Below, in pieces: positions 15,410 to 23,035 of a DNA stretch of 23,035 nucleotides (its first letter is position 1; the number at the start of each line of letters is the position of its first letter). Location: IMG/VR virus record IMGVR_UViG_3300001460_000225, positions 1 to 23,035 of that record; one strand, 5' to 3'. This stretch comes from a virus. The notes below the pieces were generated by a model. That model was not told where the DNA came from. It was given only the letters and a program-made list of their open reading frames with translations, and made no database searches. The position numbers and the translations under genes are program-made.

Positions 15410-16473
15410 TATGCCCTACCATTCTTTTCTAATTGTTTCATCATACTGTACATACGTTGTGCACCTTTATTAACATTACCATCTCCAAATTCTTTTACAG
15501 CATCTGCTGTCATTACAAATTCATTGTTTGCTAACATCGCTGGAATGTCATCTGCCTTTTCTTTTACACCAACTGGAGGAATAAATCCACCTGTTTCTCT
15601 AAGATCTAATTCTGTAACCCCTGCAGGATTTTGATTTAAAGGCAAACCTTCTATTAGAGAAGCTGCCATAGCATTTTGTTCTGGATTATTGGATCCTCTT
15701 GCAAATCCGATTCTACCACCATAAGCTGCTTCTTGTCTATCATCTATACCATTAAAATTTTCATCTATAAAATAATTACTATTATTAGAATTACTTGTTT
15801 TTAATTTTTCTAAAATATTAGGATTATTATTAAGTAATTTAGCAATCATTCCTCCCATACCACTATTTTTTGTAACAGGACTATCTCCTGCTTTCATTGA
15901 AGCTGAAACTAAATTACCCAAACCGTATTGCATACGGCCACCATAAGCAACGTTTGTTCTATTCATATCTTGATTATACTCTGATAAATCTACTTCTACT
16001 TGATCAGCTATAGCTGCATCTTCATTTTCTGAGTTAGCAAATGTTCTTTGATTTTTATATGCATTAGTTAGTTTAGCTCTTAATGCTCCAACATCTCTAG
16101 TAATACCTTCAGGATCACCTTCTTCTTCAGCGTCATTTAATAATCCACCTAATAAAGAACCACCTGCAAATGCTGCTAATGTACCACCTAAACTTTTTTC
16201 ACCTGTTTTTTTTGCTCCACCTGAAATTAATGAAGTTATTCCAGGTATAGTACCTACTCTACCTGTTAAACTTCCCATTCCAATAAAAGGAGCGCCACCT
16301 CCAAACATAGGTAACATAGGTGCAAAATTTAATGCAGCTAAAGATAGTAAAGGATTTTCTTTTACAGTATTAGCTATACCTTTAATACCAGTCTTAACAC
16401 CTTTTTTTATAGATTTAACTAGGCTTCCTAAGCCGTATAATTGTCTTGGTTGTAATCCTCGTGATATTGCCAT
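15409..16473 (-). CDS. Virion protein with paired GGR motifs and conserved C-terminus
   Basis: A 354-residue protein. The N-terminal third is Gly/Leu/Pro-rich and hydrophobic (SLAALNFAPMLPMFGGGAPF, 44-63; AFAGGSLLGGLL, 101-112), so it may associate with membrane or pack inside the virion. The middle holds two copies of YGGR(M/I)xxxxG (177-186, 251-260), and YGLG(S/N)LV occurs twice (13-19, 183-189). The C-terminus DDIPAMLANNEFVMTADAV (308-326), then GAQRMYSMMKQLE, is a signature I recall from marine podovirus structural proteins. It starts the internal virion cluster after a 67-base gap and has no recognisable Shine-Dalgarno site. Confidence 0.7.
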   Translation of the reverse strand: MAISRGLQPRQLYGLGSLVKSIKKGVKTGIKGIANTVKENPLLSLAALNFAPMLPMFGGGAPFIGMGSLTGRVGTIPGITSLISGGAKKTGEKSLGGTLAAFAGGSLLGGLLNDAEEEGDPEGITRDVGALRAKLTNAYKNQRTFANSENEDAAIADQVEVDLSEYNQDMNRTNVAYGGRMQYGLGNLVSASMKAGDSPVTKNSGMGGMIAKLLNNNPNILEKLKTSNSNNSNYFIDENFNGIDDRQEAAYGGRIGFARGSNNPEQNAMAASLIEGLPLNQNPAGVTELDLRETGGFIPPVGVKEKADDIPAMLANNEFVMTADAVKEFGDGNVNKGAQRMYSMMKQLEKNGRA

Positions 16474-16483
16474 AATTTAAATA

Positions 16484-16491
16484 TATTTATA
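16484..16491 (-). promoter_or_regulatory. TATAAATA box before the internal virion genes
   Basis: The minus strand reads TATAAATA ten bases before the ATG of the virion gene at 16473, inside a 67-base gap. It equals the T4 late promoter core and is also a near match to a sigma70 -10 box. No convincing -35 box stands upstream and nothing else here is T4-like. In DNA this AT-rich the match could be chance. Confidence 0.25.
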
Positions 16492-16540
16492 CTGTTAAGC
16501 AGGCATAGAATCCTGTAAATATAATACTTTATTTGATTTT

Positions 16541-17449
16541 TTAACTATCGTCAACAGGTTTTGCGTTCTCTAATAAATCATAAAATCTACCACAATATTG
16601 ATGGTCACCAACATGAGTTATATTATCTAAAGCATAGATATATATTTCTCCTCCCATATCACCCCATCTTTGACAAAAACCAAAATCTTCACCAAAATAT
16701 CGTTTAGTCTCTATATCATGTAATGTATCAAATAAGTTAAACATATTTTCTTTTTTAACTTCTTCACCATTTATAACAGTTGGTTGATATATCTCTAATT
16801 CTGGATGATTCTTAATCATCTTTTCAATAACTTTTCTTTTAATTAACATACATCCTGTGGGAGCATGAGTTACTTTAATAACACCATGTTCCATTTTTAA
16901 TTCATTATCTCCTATTTTTAATGGAAACACATGAGCTGATTTTAATACATCATCTTTTGTTTTAATCATATTTGTCTCTTTCATTGTTCTCCACATCTTA
17001 TCTGTATCAAATGTTTTCATTGGATATGGACAAGAAATAATATCTTTGTCAGCTCCAATCATTTTAAATATAGTGTTTGATTGAAAATCAATATCAGAAT
17101 CAATAAACAATAAATAATCATAATGATCTTTGTGATTTAAAAATTCAGCTACACATAAATTCCTACCTTGTGTAACTAAAGAAGATTTTAATAAAGTAAA
17201 ACTAACTAATATACCTTGTTGCATACATTCTTGTTGAAATTTTAAAACAGCTTGAGTGTAATGCATAGATACTTCACTATGACAAGGAGTACAAACCATT
17301 ATCTTTGCTTTTGGATTATCTAACATAGCACCTATATTAATAGTTTTAACACTAGAGTTTACCTGTTCTATTTTTTCAGTTTGATAAGTATCTGAATTAA
17401 TGTTTGTTTCTTTTTTTTCAGAAAACCATATTGGTTCATTATTTTGCAT
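16541..17449 (-). CDS. GT-A fold glycosyltransferase
   Basis: A 302-residue protein. After a 45-residue polar leader it shows a nucleotide-sugar binding start (KIMVCTPCHSEVS, 49-61), then GRNLCVAEFL and the metal-binding DxD motif in LLFIDSDIDF (DSD at 117-119). Further on come CPYPMKT, APTGCMLIKR, and GEDFGFCQRW (253-262), which includes the usual catalytic acid region of GT-A enzymes, and H279 in THVGDH. It should transfer a sugar to an unknown acceptor in the cytoplasm: phage protein, host glycan or DNA base. A GGAG site precedes the ATG, and the gene overlaps the GT4 gene by 11 bases, so the two enzymes probably act in one pathway. Confidence 0.85.
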   Translation of the reverse strand: MQNNEPIWFSEKKETNINSDTYQTEKIEQVNSSVKTINIGAMLDNPKAKIMVCTPCHSEVSMHYTQAVLKFQQECMQQGILVSFTLLKSSLVTQGRNLCVAEFLNHKDHYDYLLFIDSDIDFQSNTIFKMIGADKDIISCPYPMKTFDTDKMWRTMKETNMIKTKDDVLKSAHVFPLKIGDNELKMEHGVIKVTHAPTGCMLIKRKVIEKMIKNHPELEIYQPTVINGEEVKKENMFNLFDTLHDIETKRYFGEDFGFCQRWGDMGGEIYIYALDNITHVGDHQYCGRFYDLLENAKPVDDS

Positions 17450-18377
17450 TTATTGCTCCTCTCAAAAATCTTGTCCAAGATTGGCCTTTATCTTCCCAAT
17501 TATAAAATTTATTTACGTAATTTTGTTGCATCTTTAAATGTTCCTGGATATCTGAATTATGAAGCATGTCTGCAGAAGCTTCTATAGCTTGAGCAAATTT
17601 CCTAGCTAAACTTTTATAATTATTTGAGTAAGGTATATAAATTGGAAAATCTGCACCTGTTTCATATATAGCACCAAAGTTAGTAGTAATACAATATAAA
17701 CCCGCTGACATAGATTCTAATAATGATATACAAGATGTCTCTTCCCAAATACTAGGGTATACAAACATTCTATAATTTTTTAAATTTTCTTTAATATATT
17801 CATTTGGCTTGTAACCAATATAATTTACATTAGGTAGTTGTCTTGCTTGTTCATATAAAGCTTTATATGATTCATCATTAGCTTCTGCAAAATCTTTTCC
17901 ATATACTTCACAAGAAGAATAAACATCTAAACTAATTAATGGATTCTTAACTAATTGCATTGCACCTAACAATACAGATAAACCTCTCCAAGGTGTACAG
18001 TGATGTATTATTTTTATAGGATCACTTTTTTTATATTGAGTTAAAACAGGTTGTACTTCTTCAATACCATTTTTAATAACTACACATTTCTCTCTAGGTA
18101 AATCAAATCTTTTTGTAAATTGTTCAAAGTTCCAATTAGAGTTAAACACATACCAGTCGTATTTATGGTGGTTTGATTTATTATCAAACCATGGTTTTAA
18201 ATTAGGTTGGTCCCATGAATTTTTTTGCCAAAGAATATTTAGCTTAGTTGGATGTAATGGTGTTTTTTCTGGTACAGATGTACAAATTTCTACTTGATTA
18301 AGTAAACTTGTTTCAACATGTTTTCTTAAATATTCTAATTGTAACTCTGTTCCGCCTCTAGGATTTTGGTTTTTCAT
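17439..18377 (-). CDS. GT4-family (group 1) glycosyltransferase, short N-terminus
   Basis: A 312-residue GT-B enzyme. It starts almost at the glycine loop (RGGTELQLEYL, 7-17), so it lacks the usual first strand before that loop and is shorter than typical GT4 proteins (about 370). KNGI is at 102-105, the second Rossmann domain begins with WRGLSVLLGAM (130-140), and the donor-binding E-x7-E lies in EETSCISLLESMSAG (E213, E221). It should use a nucleotide sugar as donor; the acceptor is unknown. It overlaps the preceding small gene by 20 bases and the GT-A gene by 11 bases. Location between nozzle and internal virion genes suggests it modifies a virion component or host surface sugar. Confidence 0.88.
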   Translation of the reverse strand: MKNQNPRGGTELQLEYLRKHVETSLLNQVEICTSVPEKTPLHPTKLNILWQKNSWDQPNLKPWFDNKSNHHKYDWYVFNSNWNFEQFTKRFDLPREKCVVIKNGIEEVQPVLTQYKKSDPIKIIHHCTPWRGLSVLLGAMQLVKNPLISLDVYSSCEVYGKDFAEANDESYKALYEQARQLPNVNYIGYKPNEYIKENLKNYRMFVYPSIWEETSCISLLESMSAGLYCITTNFGAIYETGADFPIYIPYSNNYKSLARKFAQAIEASADMLHNSDIQEHLKMQQNYVNKFYNWEDKGQSWTRFLRGAINAK

Positions 18378-18591
18378 TATTTTGATTCATTACTTTCTGT
18401 AAAATATTTAATCCTTTCGGAGATACTACCACTGTAAGATCTTGTGCAACATGTTCTGCAACTGTTTCAGTGTTAGGATCTGCTATATCAGCTTCTTTCT
18501 CTGTTTCATCTTTATATACTTTATTAGTTCTAGTATTTCTTAAAACTATTGTTGTTGTACAATCAATTTTTAATACATCTTCGTTAGCCAT
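18358..18591 (-). CDS. Small conserved virion-module protein, function unknown
   Basis: This 77-residue protein begins MANEDVLKIDCTTTIVLRNT, with strand-rich sequence, then KVYKDETEKEADIADPNTE, an acidic stretch, and ends in a helical Lys/Asn-rich tail. No motif identifies it. It is made between the nozzle-like protein and the glycosyltransferases, with TAATG coupling upstream and a 20-base overlap downstream. A minor tail or assembly role is possible. Confidence 0.7.
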   Translation of the reverse strand: MANEDVLKIDCTTTIVLRNTRTNKVYKDETEKEADIADPNTETVAEHVAQDLTVVVSPKGLNILQKVMNQNNEKPKS

Positions 18592-18932
18592 TATCCATTC
18601 TCCTGTGATCTATCTACTAAAGCGTAACCAACTACTACTTCAAGTTTATTAGCGGTTTCTGCTTGAACTTTTATAGCATCTCCTGCTTCTAAATTCAACC
18701 CCTGTTCAACAGCATTTACTGTGCTTGTAGCAGGTATATCTTTTCTAAAAAATTCTATGTCTGTACTAGCAGAAGAATCTCTTAAATCACAGTTAGCTAA
18801 TACAGCTCCTGTGCTATTATTAGATATATACACAGATTTTACAATAGCGATAGATGAGGTACTTATAGTTAAAACAGTAGTCATAGCTGTACCACTTAAT
18901 ATCTTACTAGCGTTTTTATATTGTATAGTCAT
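18591..18932 (-). CDS. Small beta-rich structural protein candidate
   Basis: This 113-residue protein has alternating hydrophobic and Ser/Thr residues (MTTVLTISTSSIAIVKSVYISN) and later TSTVNAVEQGLNLEAGDAIKVQAE, a pattern of short beta strands like phage tail or head decoration sandwich folds. There is no signal peptide or membrane segment. Stop-start overlaps of one base join it to both neighbours, so it is translated as part of the tail protein cluster. Exact role unknown. Confidence 0.7.
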   Translation of the reverse strand: MTIQYKNASKILSGTAMTTVLTISTSSIAIVKSVYISNNSTGAVLANCDLRDSSASTDIEFFRKDIPATSTVNAVEQGLNLEAGDAIKVQAETANKLEVVVGYALVDRSQENG

Positions 18933-19096
18933 TAGGATAAAAAGTAATTATATGTATCTTGCTCTTCTTTCAAGTCATTTTGAAAAGCAAAATTAAGTTG
19001 GTTTTGTAATGTAGTTAAAGACTCTAATATCTGTCTTTGATTTTCTACATCATATTCTGGTTGCGGTTCAGGTATGTATGCAGTTATTTTAGCCAT
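18932..19096 (-). CDS. 54-residue helical protein following the nozzle gene
   Basis: The frame opens earlier (19147), but I place the start at the ATG 19096-19094 (MAKITAYIPEPQPEYD) because it overlaps the stop of the nozzle gene as TAATG, the rule in this window; the longer version would run 51 bases into that gene. After a Pro-rich start comes one amphipathic helix (ENQRQILESLTTLQNQLNFAFQ), probably a coiled coil. Function unknown; co-made with tail proteins. Confidence 0.7.
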   Translation of the reverse strand: MAKITAYIPEPQPEYDVENQRQILESLTTLQNQLNFAFQNDLKEEQDTYNYFLS

Positions 19097-21057
19097 TATC
19101 TTCTTCCATCTGGTTGTGCATCTAATCTTAAAGTTCCATATCTCCAAGTCTCACCAGTACCATCATTTTCTATTTTAATTGATACTAATCTTCCTCTTGC
19201 TCTTGTATCTACTTTACTAGTAGAACTTGTAATTGTAAATGGGCCAAGAGGTGAACTAGATGCAGTATTATTTGGATAATCATTTAATAGTAAAGTAATT
19301 TTTGAATTACCTGTTAATACTTTAAAATCAGGTATAAATCTTTTTACAGACATAAAGACTTCTCCATCTCCTTTATAATCAATCGTGCCGGTTCCTCCTC
19401 CAAAGGGACTTTGTCTTGCAGTAATATCAAAGTCTCCTGATTGAATAAATGCATCAATAGAGGTTGTACCTGAACTGTTAATTTGATCAGTTCCTTTTTC
19501 ATGTTCGTAATAAATAGATGCTCCAAATTTATTTGTAATTCCTTGTATTGGAAAATTAGGTGTAGCACCTTTGTCATAATCAGTTGCGTAAGGTAACTCA
19601 TAAATTCCTTGATCAATATAGCTTGATCTATCAAGTGAACTTGTAGTCCAGATATTTTCTCCATAATTATATACTACACATCTATTAATTTGTTCTGAAC
19701 TTGCTGAAGGATAAAACCAATTTATTTCATTATATAAACTATTATGTTCACAATAAATTAATTGACTAGAACTATAATTTACACCTAAATTATCTCCAGT
19801 AGTTGTAAATACAAAATCTTCTACTAAACATGGTAAAGCTTTTACAGTACCATCAAAAACAAAAAAACCACCTTCACCCGACATCCAAAATACTTTACCA
19901 TCAGAATAACTTATTGCGTTCTGTCCTATTAAACCACAGTTAGTACCAACTTGTCTTACAGAAAAAGTAAACGGTGGACCAACATATTGAATTACATATG
20001 CAGATGTATCTGTTAAAACTAATGTATAATCTTTACCTGATACTGCTCCCATAATTTCATTACCTTTATCTAATCTAAATGTTCCTGCAGTATTTGTTGC
20101 AGTGGGTAAGTACGTATTTAAATCTTCTTGGTTTGAAAATCTAATAAACATTGGATCTTGAGTTGTTGCATTACCAATAGTTGTTTCAGTTCCAAAATGA
20201 AATAAATGTCTATCTCTATCAGATACTTGCGTTAATATTGTAGCAGTTGGATTACTACTTGTTGGAATACCAGAAGTAGTTGTAGATGCTCTAACAGTCC
20301 TCGGATTACCTGCACCTGCATTCCATGTAAATGTTTTACCATTACGAATAGTTGCAACCAACACTTGACCAAAATTATCAAGAGACCAGATTCCTGGATC
20401 CAGAACTACATTACTAGTTGCACTTGCAGTTCCCCATGTACTTGATCCCCATGTAGATGTACCCCATCCTAAACCAGCAGTTTGAAACGTTGGTCCTACT
20501 ACTTCATATGGATCAATTTGCGCTGAACCTGTAGTTGTACTAGCACCTGCTGAGTTAGAAGGCATAGTAATTTGAAATGTATTATTTGTTTTGTTTAATA
20601 CTTCAAAAGTATTTCCAGTAAAATCTGCTATTGCATAACCTGAGTTTGTTGGAACAGTTACACTTGAAAATGTTATATATCTTCCATCTAATAATCCATG
20701 AGCTGTTTTATTTACAGTTACAGTTGCTGATCCAGAGGTAACTGTAAAAGTTGCTCCTGTAATTACGTCATCATCTATTGGAGAAATATCAAAAAAACTA
20801 CCTTCATAATATAGAAATAAACCTTGTGAGGTTCCTATAGCTACATATTTTTCACCAGCGATACTAGTAAAAGCATGTTGTGCTCTTGCTGCACCTGGTA
20901 ATGTATTATTTGAATTAGTAAGTTGACTCCATCCACCTATTTTTTCAGGTAAACCATATCTAAATCTAACAAAATCTCCATCAACCCATTGTGATTCACC
21001 ACCAGAGTCTGTGATCATTTTATTAAAACCAGGTTTGAAAAAAAGTTTTTGTAGCAT
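19096..21057 (-). CDS. Tail nozzle-like structural protein (beta-propeller type)
   Basis: A 653-residue protein with an N-terminal block FFKPGFNKMITDSGG then WVDGDFVRFRYGLPEKIGGW (24-43), which I recall in many marine podovirus structural proteins. It continues with repeated beta-rich units of the kind found in propellers: YVAIGTSQGLFLYYEG, VLVATIRNGKTFTW, YTLVLTDTSAYVIQYVG and KVFWMSGEGGFFVFDG. This fits the distal tube or nozzle protein of short tails (T7 gp12, P22 gp10), which closes the tail before infection. That role is inferred from the pattern and from its place before the internal virion genes. About 20 residues after the N-terminal block there is an unusual Thr/Ser-rich run (residues 96-190). 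Confidence 0.65.
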   Translation of the reverse strand: MLQKLFFKPGFNKMITDSGGESQWVDGDFVRFRYGLPEKIGGWSQLTNSNNTLPGAARAQHAFTSIAGEKYVAIGTSQGLFLYYEGSFFDISPIDDDVITGATFTVTSGSATVTVNKTAHGLLDGRYITFSSVTVPTNSGYAIADFTGNTFEVLNKTNNTFQITMPSNSAGASTTTGSAQIDPYEVVGPTFQTAGLGWGTSTWGSSTWGTASATSNVVLDPGIWSLDNFGQVLVATIRNGKTFTWNAGAGNPRTVRASTTTSGIPTSSNPTATILTQVSDRDRHLFHFGTETTIGNATTQDPMFIRFSNQEDLNTYLPTATNTAGTFRLDKGNEIMGAVSGKDYTLVLTDTSAYVIQYVGPPFTFSVRQVGTNCGLIGQNAISYSDGKVFWMSGEGGFFVFDGTVKALPCLVEDFVFTTTGDNLGVNYSSSQLIYCEHNSLYNEINWFYPSASSEQINRCVVYNYGENIWTTSSLDRSSYIDQGIYELPYATDYDKGATPNFPIQGITNKFGASIYYEHEKGTDQINSSGTTSIDAFIQSGDFDITARQSPFGGGTGTIDYKGDGEVFMSVKRFIPDFKVLTGNSKITLLLNDYPNNTASSSPLGPFTITSSTSKVDTRARGRLVSIKIENDGTGETWRYGTLRLDAQPDGRR

Positions 21058-21097
21058 ACTTTAAAATATACCAGTTTGTTTGTTATAGCAAGTTGTC

Positions 21098-22177
21098 TTA
21101 TCTAGCTGGAGTTGGTATACCAGTTGACGTTACAAAAGGGTTTTCAGCAAAAGCCATATACATATATGTTCCACTACTGTTATTAAATTCATCTTTTGTA
21201 TCTCTTATTTTAATACCATTTGAAACAAAATCGACTACACCATCATTTGTATTTTCTCCTTGAGATAAATTAGGTAGTAGTAATACATTGTTACGATTAA
21301 ATCCCTGAGATGTACTTCTTCTATTATCAAACGTAATCCAGTTATTAGTCGCATTAGTTCTTTTGACTATCCATACTGCAGGTTTAAAACCGGTGTAAAC
21401 AAATGCTCCATTGGAATTTCCATTACCATTATAAGTTCCAAATTTGCTAAATCCTTTTTTCTCAGCGAAACAATACATAACATAATTATTTGAACCAGCA
21501 TTAAAAAAATTAGAAAATTTTACAAGGGTACTTGTTGGTGCTGCATTCCATACTGTACCACCAGCATCAGTAGATTTTCCACCACCATCATTAAGAACTA
21601 TATAATCATTGGCAAAATTAAAAGAAGGATCTACACCTAAACCACCAACCATCCATCTTCCTGCACCAGTTCTGTTTTTACCTATCATTAATTTAGGAGC
21701 TACACCTAAACCATGACCGACATTATCAGCTAAACCACTTCCATTTCCAGTATAAGTTACAATACTAAACCCAGCAGTAGTATTAGCAGATACAGTAGAG
21801 TTTATACCTCCAGCAGTATTTGTTACAGTTCCATTAGCACCTAACCAATTCCATGAAACATAGTTTTCACCATTATTATTTACATCTTGTATACTTGTAC
21901 TTCCTGCAGTAAGTGTAAATCCATCACTATTAAAAGCTGATAAATAACCATTTTCTTCATTACTTGCTTCTGCATCAGTTGAATTTGACTTTAATGATTT
22001 ACCAACTCCTCTTACCGCATCAAAAAGTTTATGTGGATCACCATCATTTCTATTTTTTATCCAAGCCCAATCTGGTTGAAACCCAACACCTGTTACACTT
22101 CTTCCTGAAGTACCGTTACCTGCATATATTAATGTATTAAAATAATCGTCTGATTTATCTATATCTGTGTAAGCCAT
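21098..22177 (-). CDS. Tail fibre or adhesin with three DUF7483-like repeats
   Basis: The frame opens at 22210, but I choose the ATG at 22177-22175 (MAYTDIDKSDDYF), which overlaps the stop of the upstream fibre gene as TAATG; this gives 359 residues. The sequence is Gly/Asn/Thr-rich and beta-rich. Three related units appear: GVGFQPDWAWIKNRNDGD, GHGLGVAPKLMIGKNRTG and YTGFKPAVWIVKRTNATN, each a strand pattern ending in W/M-I-x-K-x-R. This resembles the DUF7483 type found in marine phage fibres. It probably contributes to host recognition. The next gene downstream is the nozzle-like protein, so the fibre genes precede the tail tip gene in the transcript. Confidence 0.7.
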   Translation of the reverse strand: MAYTDIDKSDDYFNTLIYAGNGTSGRSVTGVGFQPDWAWIKNRNDGDPHKLFDAVRGVGKSLKSNSTDAEASNEENGYLSAFNSDGFTLTAGSTSIQDVNNNGENYVSWNWLGANGTVTNTAGGINSTVSANTTAGFSIVTYTGNGSGLADNVGHGLGVAPKLMIGKNRTGAGRWMVGGLGVDPSFNFANDYIVLNDGGGKSTDAGGTVWNAAPTSTLVKFSNFFNAGSNNYVMYCFAEKKGFSKFGTYNGNGNSNGAFVYTGFKPAVWIVKRTNATNNWITFDNRRSTSQGFNRNNVLLLPNLSQGENTNDGVVDFVSNGIKIRDTKDEFNNSSGTYMYMAFAENPFVTSTGIPTPAR

Positions 22178-23035
22178 TATCCATACTCCGCTAGGTTTTT
22201 TGTGTTCCACGAAAAATAACCAGAAGGCACTGCATACTCAAAGTTTCCATAGCCATCACCATCTGCGTTGCCTGATGAGATTGCGAAAGATGGATTGCCA
22301 AAGTTTATTGAACCAATTGCAGCATTTTGATAAATACTAAGTGCTGGTATAGCAAATAATCCAGCCGTATCATAAGGTGTACCTATATCAATTCCACCAG
22401 TACCAGTTGCACCTGATGCTGGATTACCACTTTTCATCCATGTTCCATTTTTACCAAAATATAAAAATTTATTATCCATATCTAAAGCAATATTAACTAT
22501 ATCGTTTGTTGTAAATGAAACACCTACACTTGATGTGTCCCAACCAGATATAGCAGATTCCTGATATCTAGCTTGAAATTGACCATTATCAATATAACCA
22601 CCATAACCACCAACAACAACAGCAGCATCATGTACAGCAGCATCAGCATTACTTATATCAGAAACAATACCATTTATGTGATATGCTCCACCTAAAAGTT
22701 TATATTCCCAATACCATTTTCCAGCAGTAGAACCAATACTTCCAACTGTTCCTTGCCAATCATTATGAGCAGCAGTATATTTTGTGTTACCTTCTGAATA
22801 AGAACCAATATTTCCACCAATACTTCTTAAAGGATTTAGAGTACAAAAATTATTTGTGCAAGTATCAGTAAATTGATCAGTTGATGAAATATTCGTAAGA
22901 GTAAAATCATTGTTATTACCAGATACGTCTTGTCCTAGATCTGAACTATCTTCAAAATCTAAATAATATCCATTGTCTCCAAAGGTTAAACCAGATACAG
23001 ATATTGGTTTCCATACTCCACTATCTTCATCAAAT
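22177..23035 (-). CDS. Tail fibre protein with SPRY-like domain (5' end cut by window)
   Basis: Translating upward from the stop at 22179-22177 the frame is open to base 23034, giving at least 285 residues; the methionine at 22479 is internal, not the start. The first part, GDNGYYLDFEDSSDLGQDVSGN (from about residue 19 of the fragment), resembles concanavalin/LamG-like repeats of marine phage fibres. A SPRY-like domain follows: GKWYWEYK (105-112), SAISGWDTSSVGVSF, and LDMDNKFLYFGKNGTW (184-199), then a Gly/Asn-rich end with NFGNPSF and PSGYFSWNTKNLAEYG. It likely binds the host surface. TAATG links it to the next fibre gene. Confidence 0.8.
   Translation of the reverse strand, partial: FDEDSGVWKPISVSGLTFGDNGYYLDFEDSSDLGQDVSGNNNDFTLTNISSTDQFTDTCTNNFCTLNPLRSIGGNIGSYSEGNTKYTAAHNDWQGTVGSIGSTAGKWYWEYKLLGGAYHINGIVSDISNADAAVHDAAVVVGGYGGYIDNGQFQARYQESAISGWDTSSVGVSFTTNDIVNIALDMDNKFLYFGKNGTWMKSGNPASGATGTGGIDIGTPYDTAGLFAIPALSIYQNAAIGSINFGNPSFAISSGNADGDGYGNFEYAVPSGYFSWNTKNLAEYG

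Noticed and set aside
16484-16491. Reading TATAAATA as evidence of a T4-like phage
   Set aside because: All other genes point to a podovirus-like plan, and the match is short in very AT-rich DNA.
21098-23035. Diversity-generating retroelement acting on the fibre genes
   Set aside because: No reverse transcriptase, template repeat or variable-region repeat was seen in the window.

Overview
The window is a stretch of a tailed, podovirus-like bacteriophage genome. It is AT-rich (GC about 30% by eye) and tightly packed. Its proteins resemble those of uncultivated marine phages and pelagiphages: DUF3310, a family A DNA polymerase, an SNF2 helicase, a WVDG-type nozzle-like protein, Gln/Ala-rich internal virion proteins and SPRY/concanavalin-like fibre proteins. 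A marine alphaproteobacterial host is plausible, but this is inference; no host gene, integrase or RNA polymerase is present. Both ends cut through genes: the 3' part of the polymerase gene lies before base 1, and the 5' part of a fibre gene lies beyond base 23035.

Layout. All genes but one read on the minus strand, so transcription runs from high to low coordinates. (1) 23035-7599 is the virion and lysis module. In order of transcription it holds a fibre gene with a SPRY-like domain (partial), a second fibre/adhesin gene, a nozzle-like tail protein, three small proteins, a GT4 and a GT-A glycosyltransferase, four internal-virion/ejection-type proteins ending in a 1544-residue one, a 360-residue disordered protein and an XhlA-like holin. 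(2) 6107-7540 is an SNF2-family helicase, the only plus-strand gene. It converges on the holin gene and diverges from the next gene. (3) 6062-1 is the replication module: a small conserved protein, a coiled-coil protein, a candidate ssDNA-binding protein, an AEP-type primase, a UvrD/Rep-like helicase, DUF3310 and DNA polymerase A.

The replication genes would act together: the primase supplies primers, the SF1 helicase unwinds, the ssDNA-binding candidate coats single strands and the polymerase with 3'-5' exonuclease copies. The virion genes would make the tail tube end, the fibres and the proteins ejected with the DNA. Nine gene junctions use the same one-base TAATG stop-start overlap, which points to long translationally coupled messages.

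No gene-free stretch exceeds 300 bases. Three short intergenic pieces (about 990-1105, 4222-4256 and 7542-7592) are clearly GC-rich against this background and contain inverted repeats. The first can be drawn as a pseudoknotted RNA and is the strongest candidate for something undescribed. A promoter with a dyad lies at 5674-5719, and overlapping divergent promoter-like boxes lie at 6044-6093. No tRNA, CRISPR array, insertion sequence, reverse transcriptase or attachment site was recognised.
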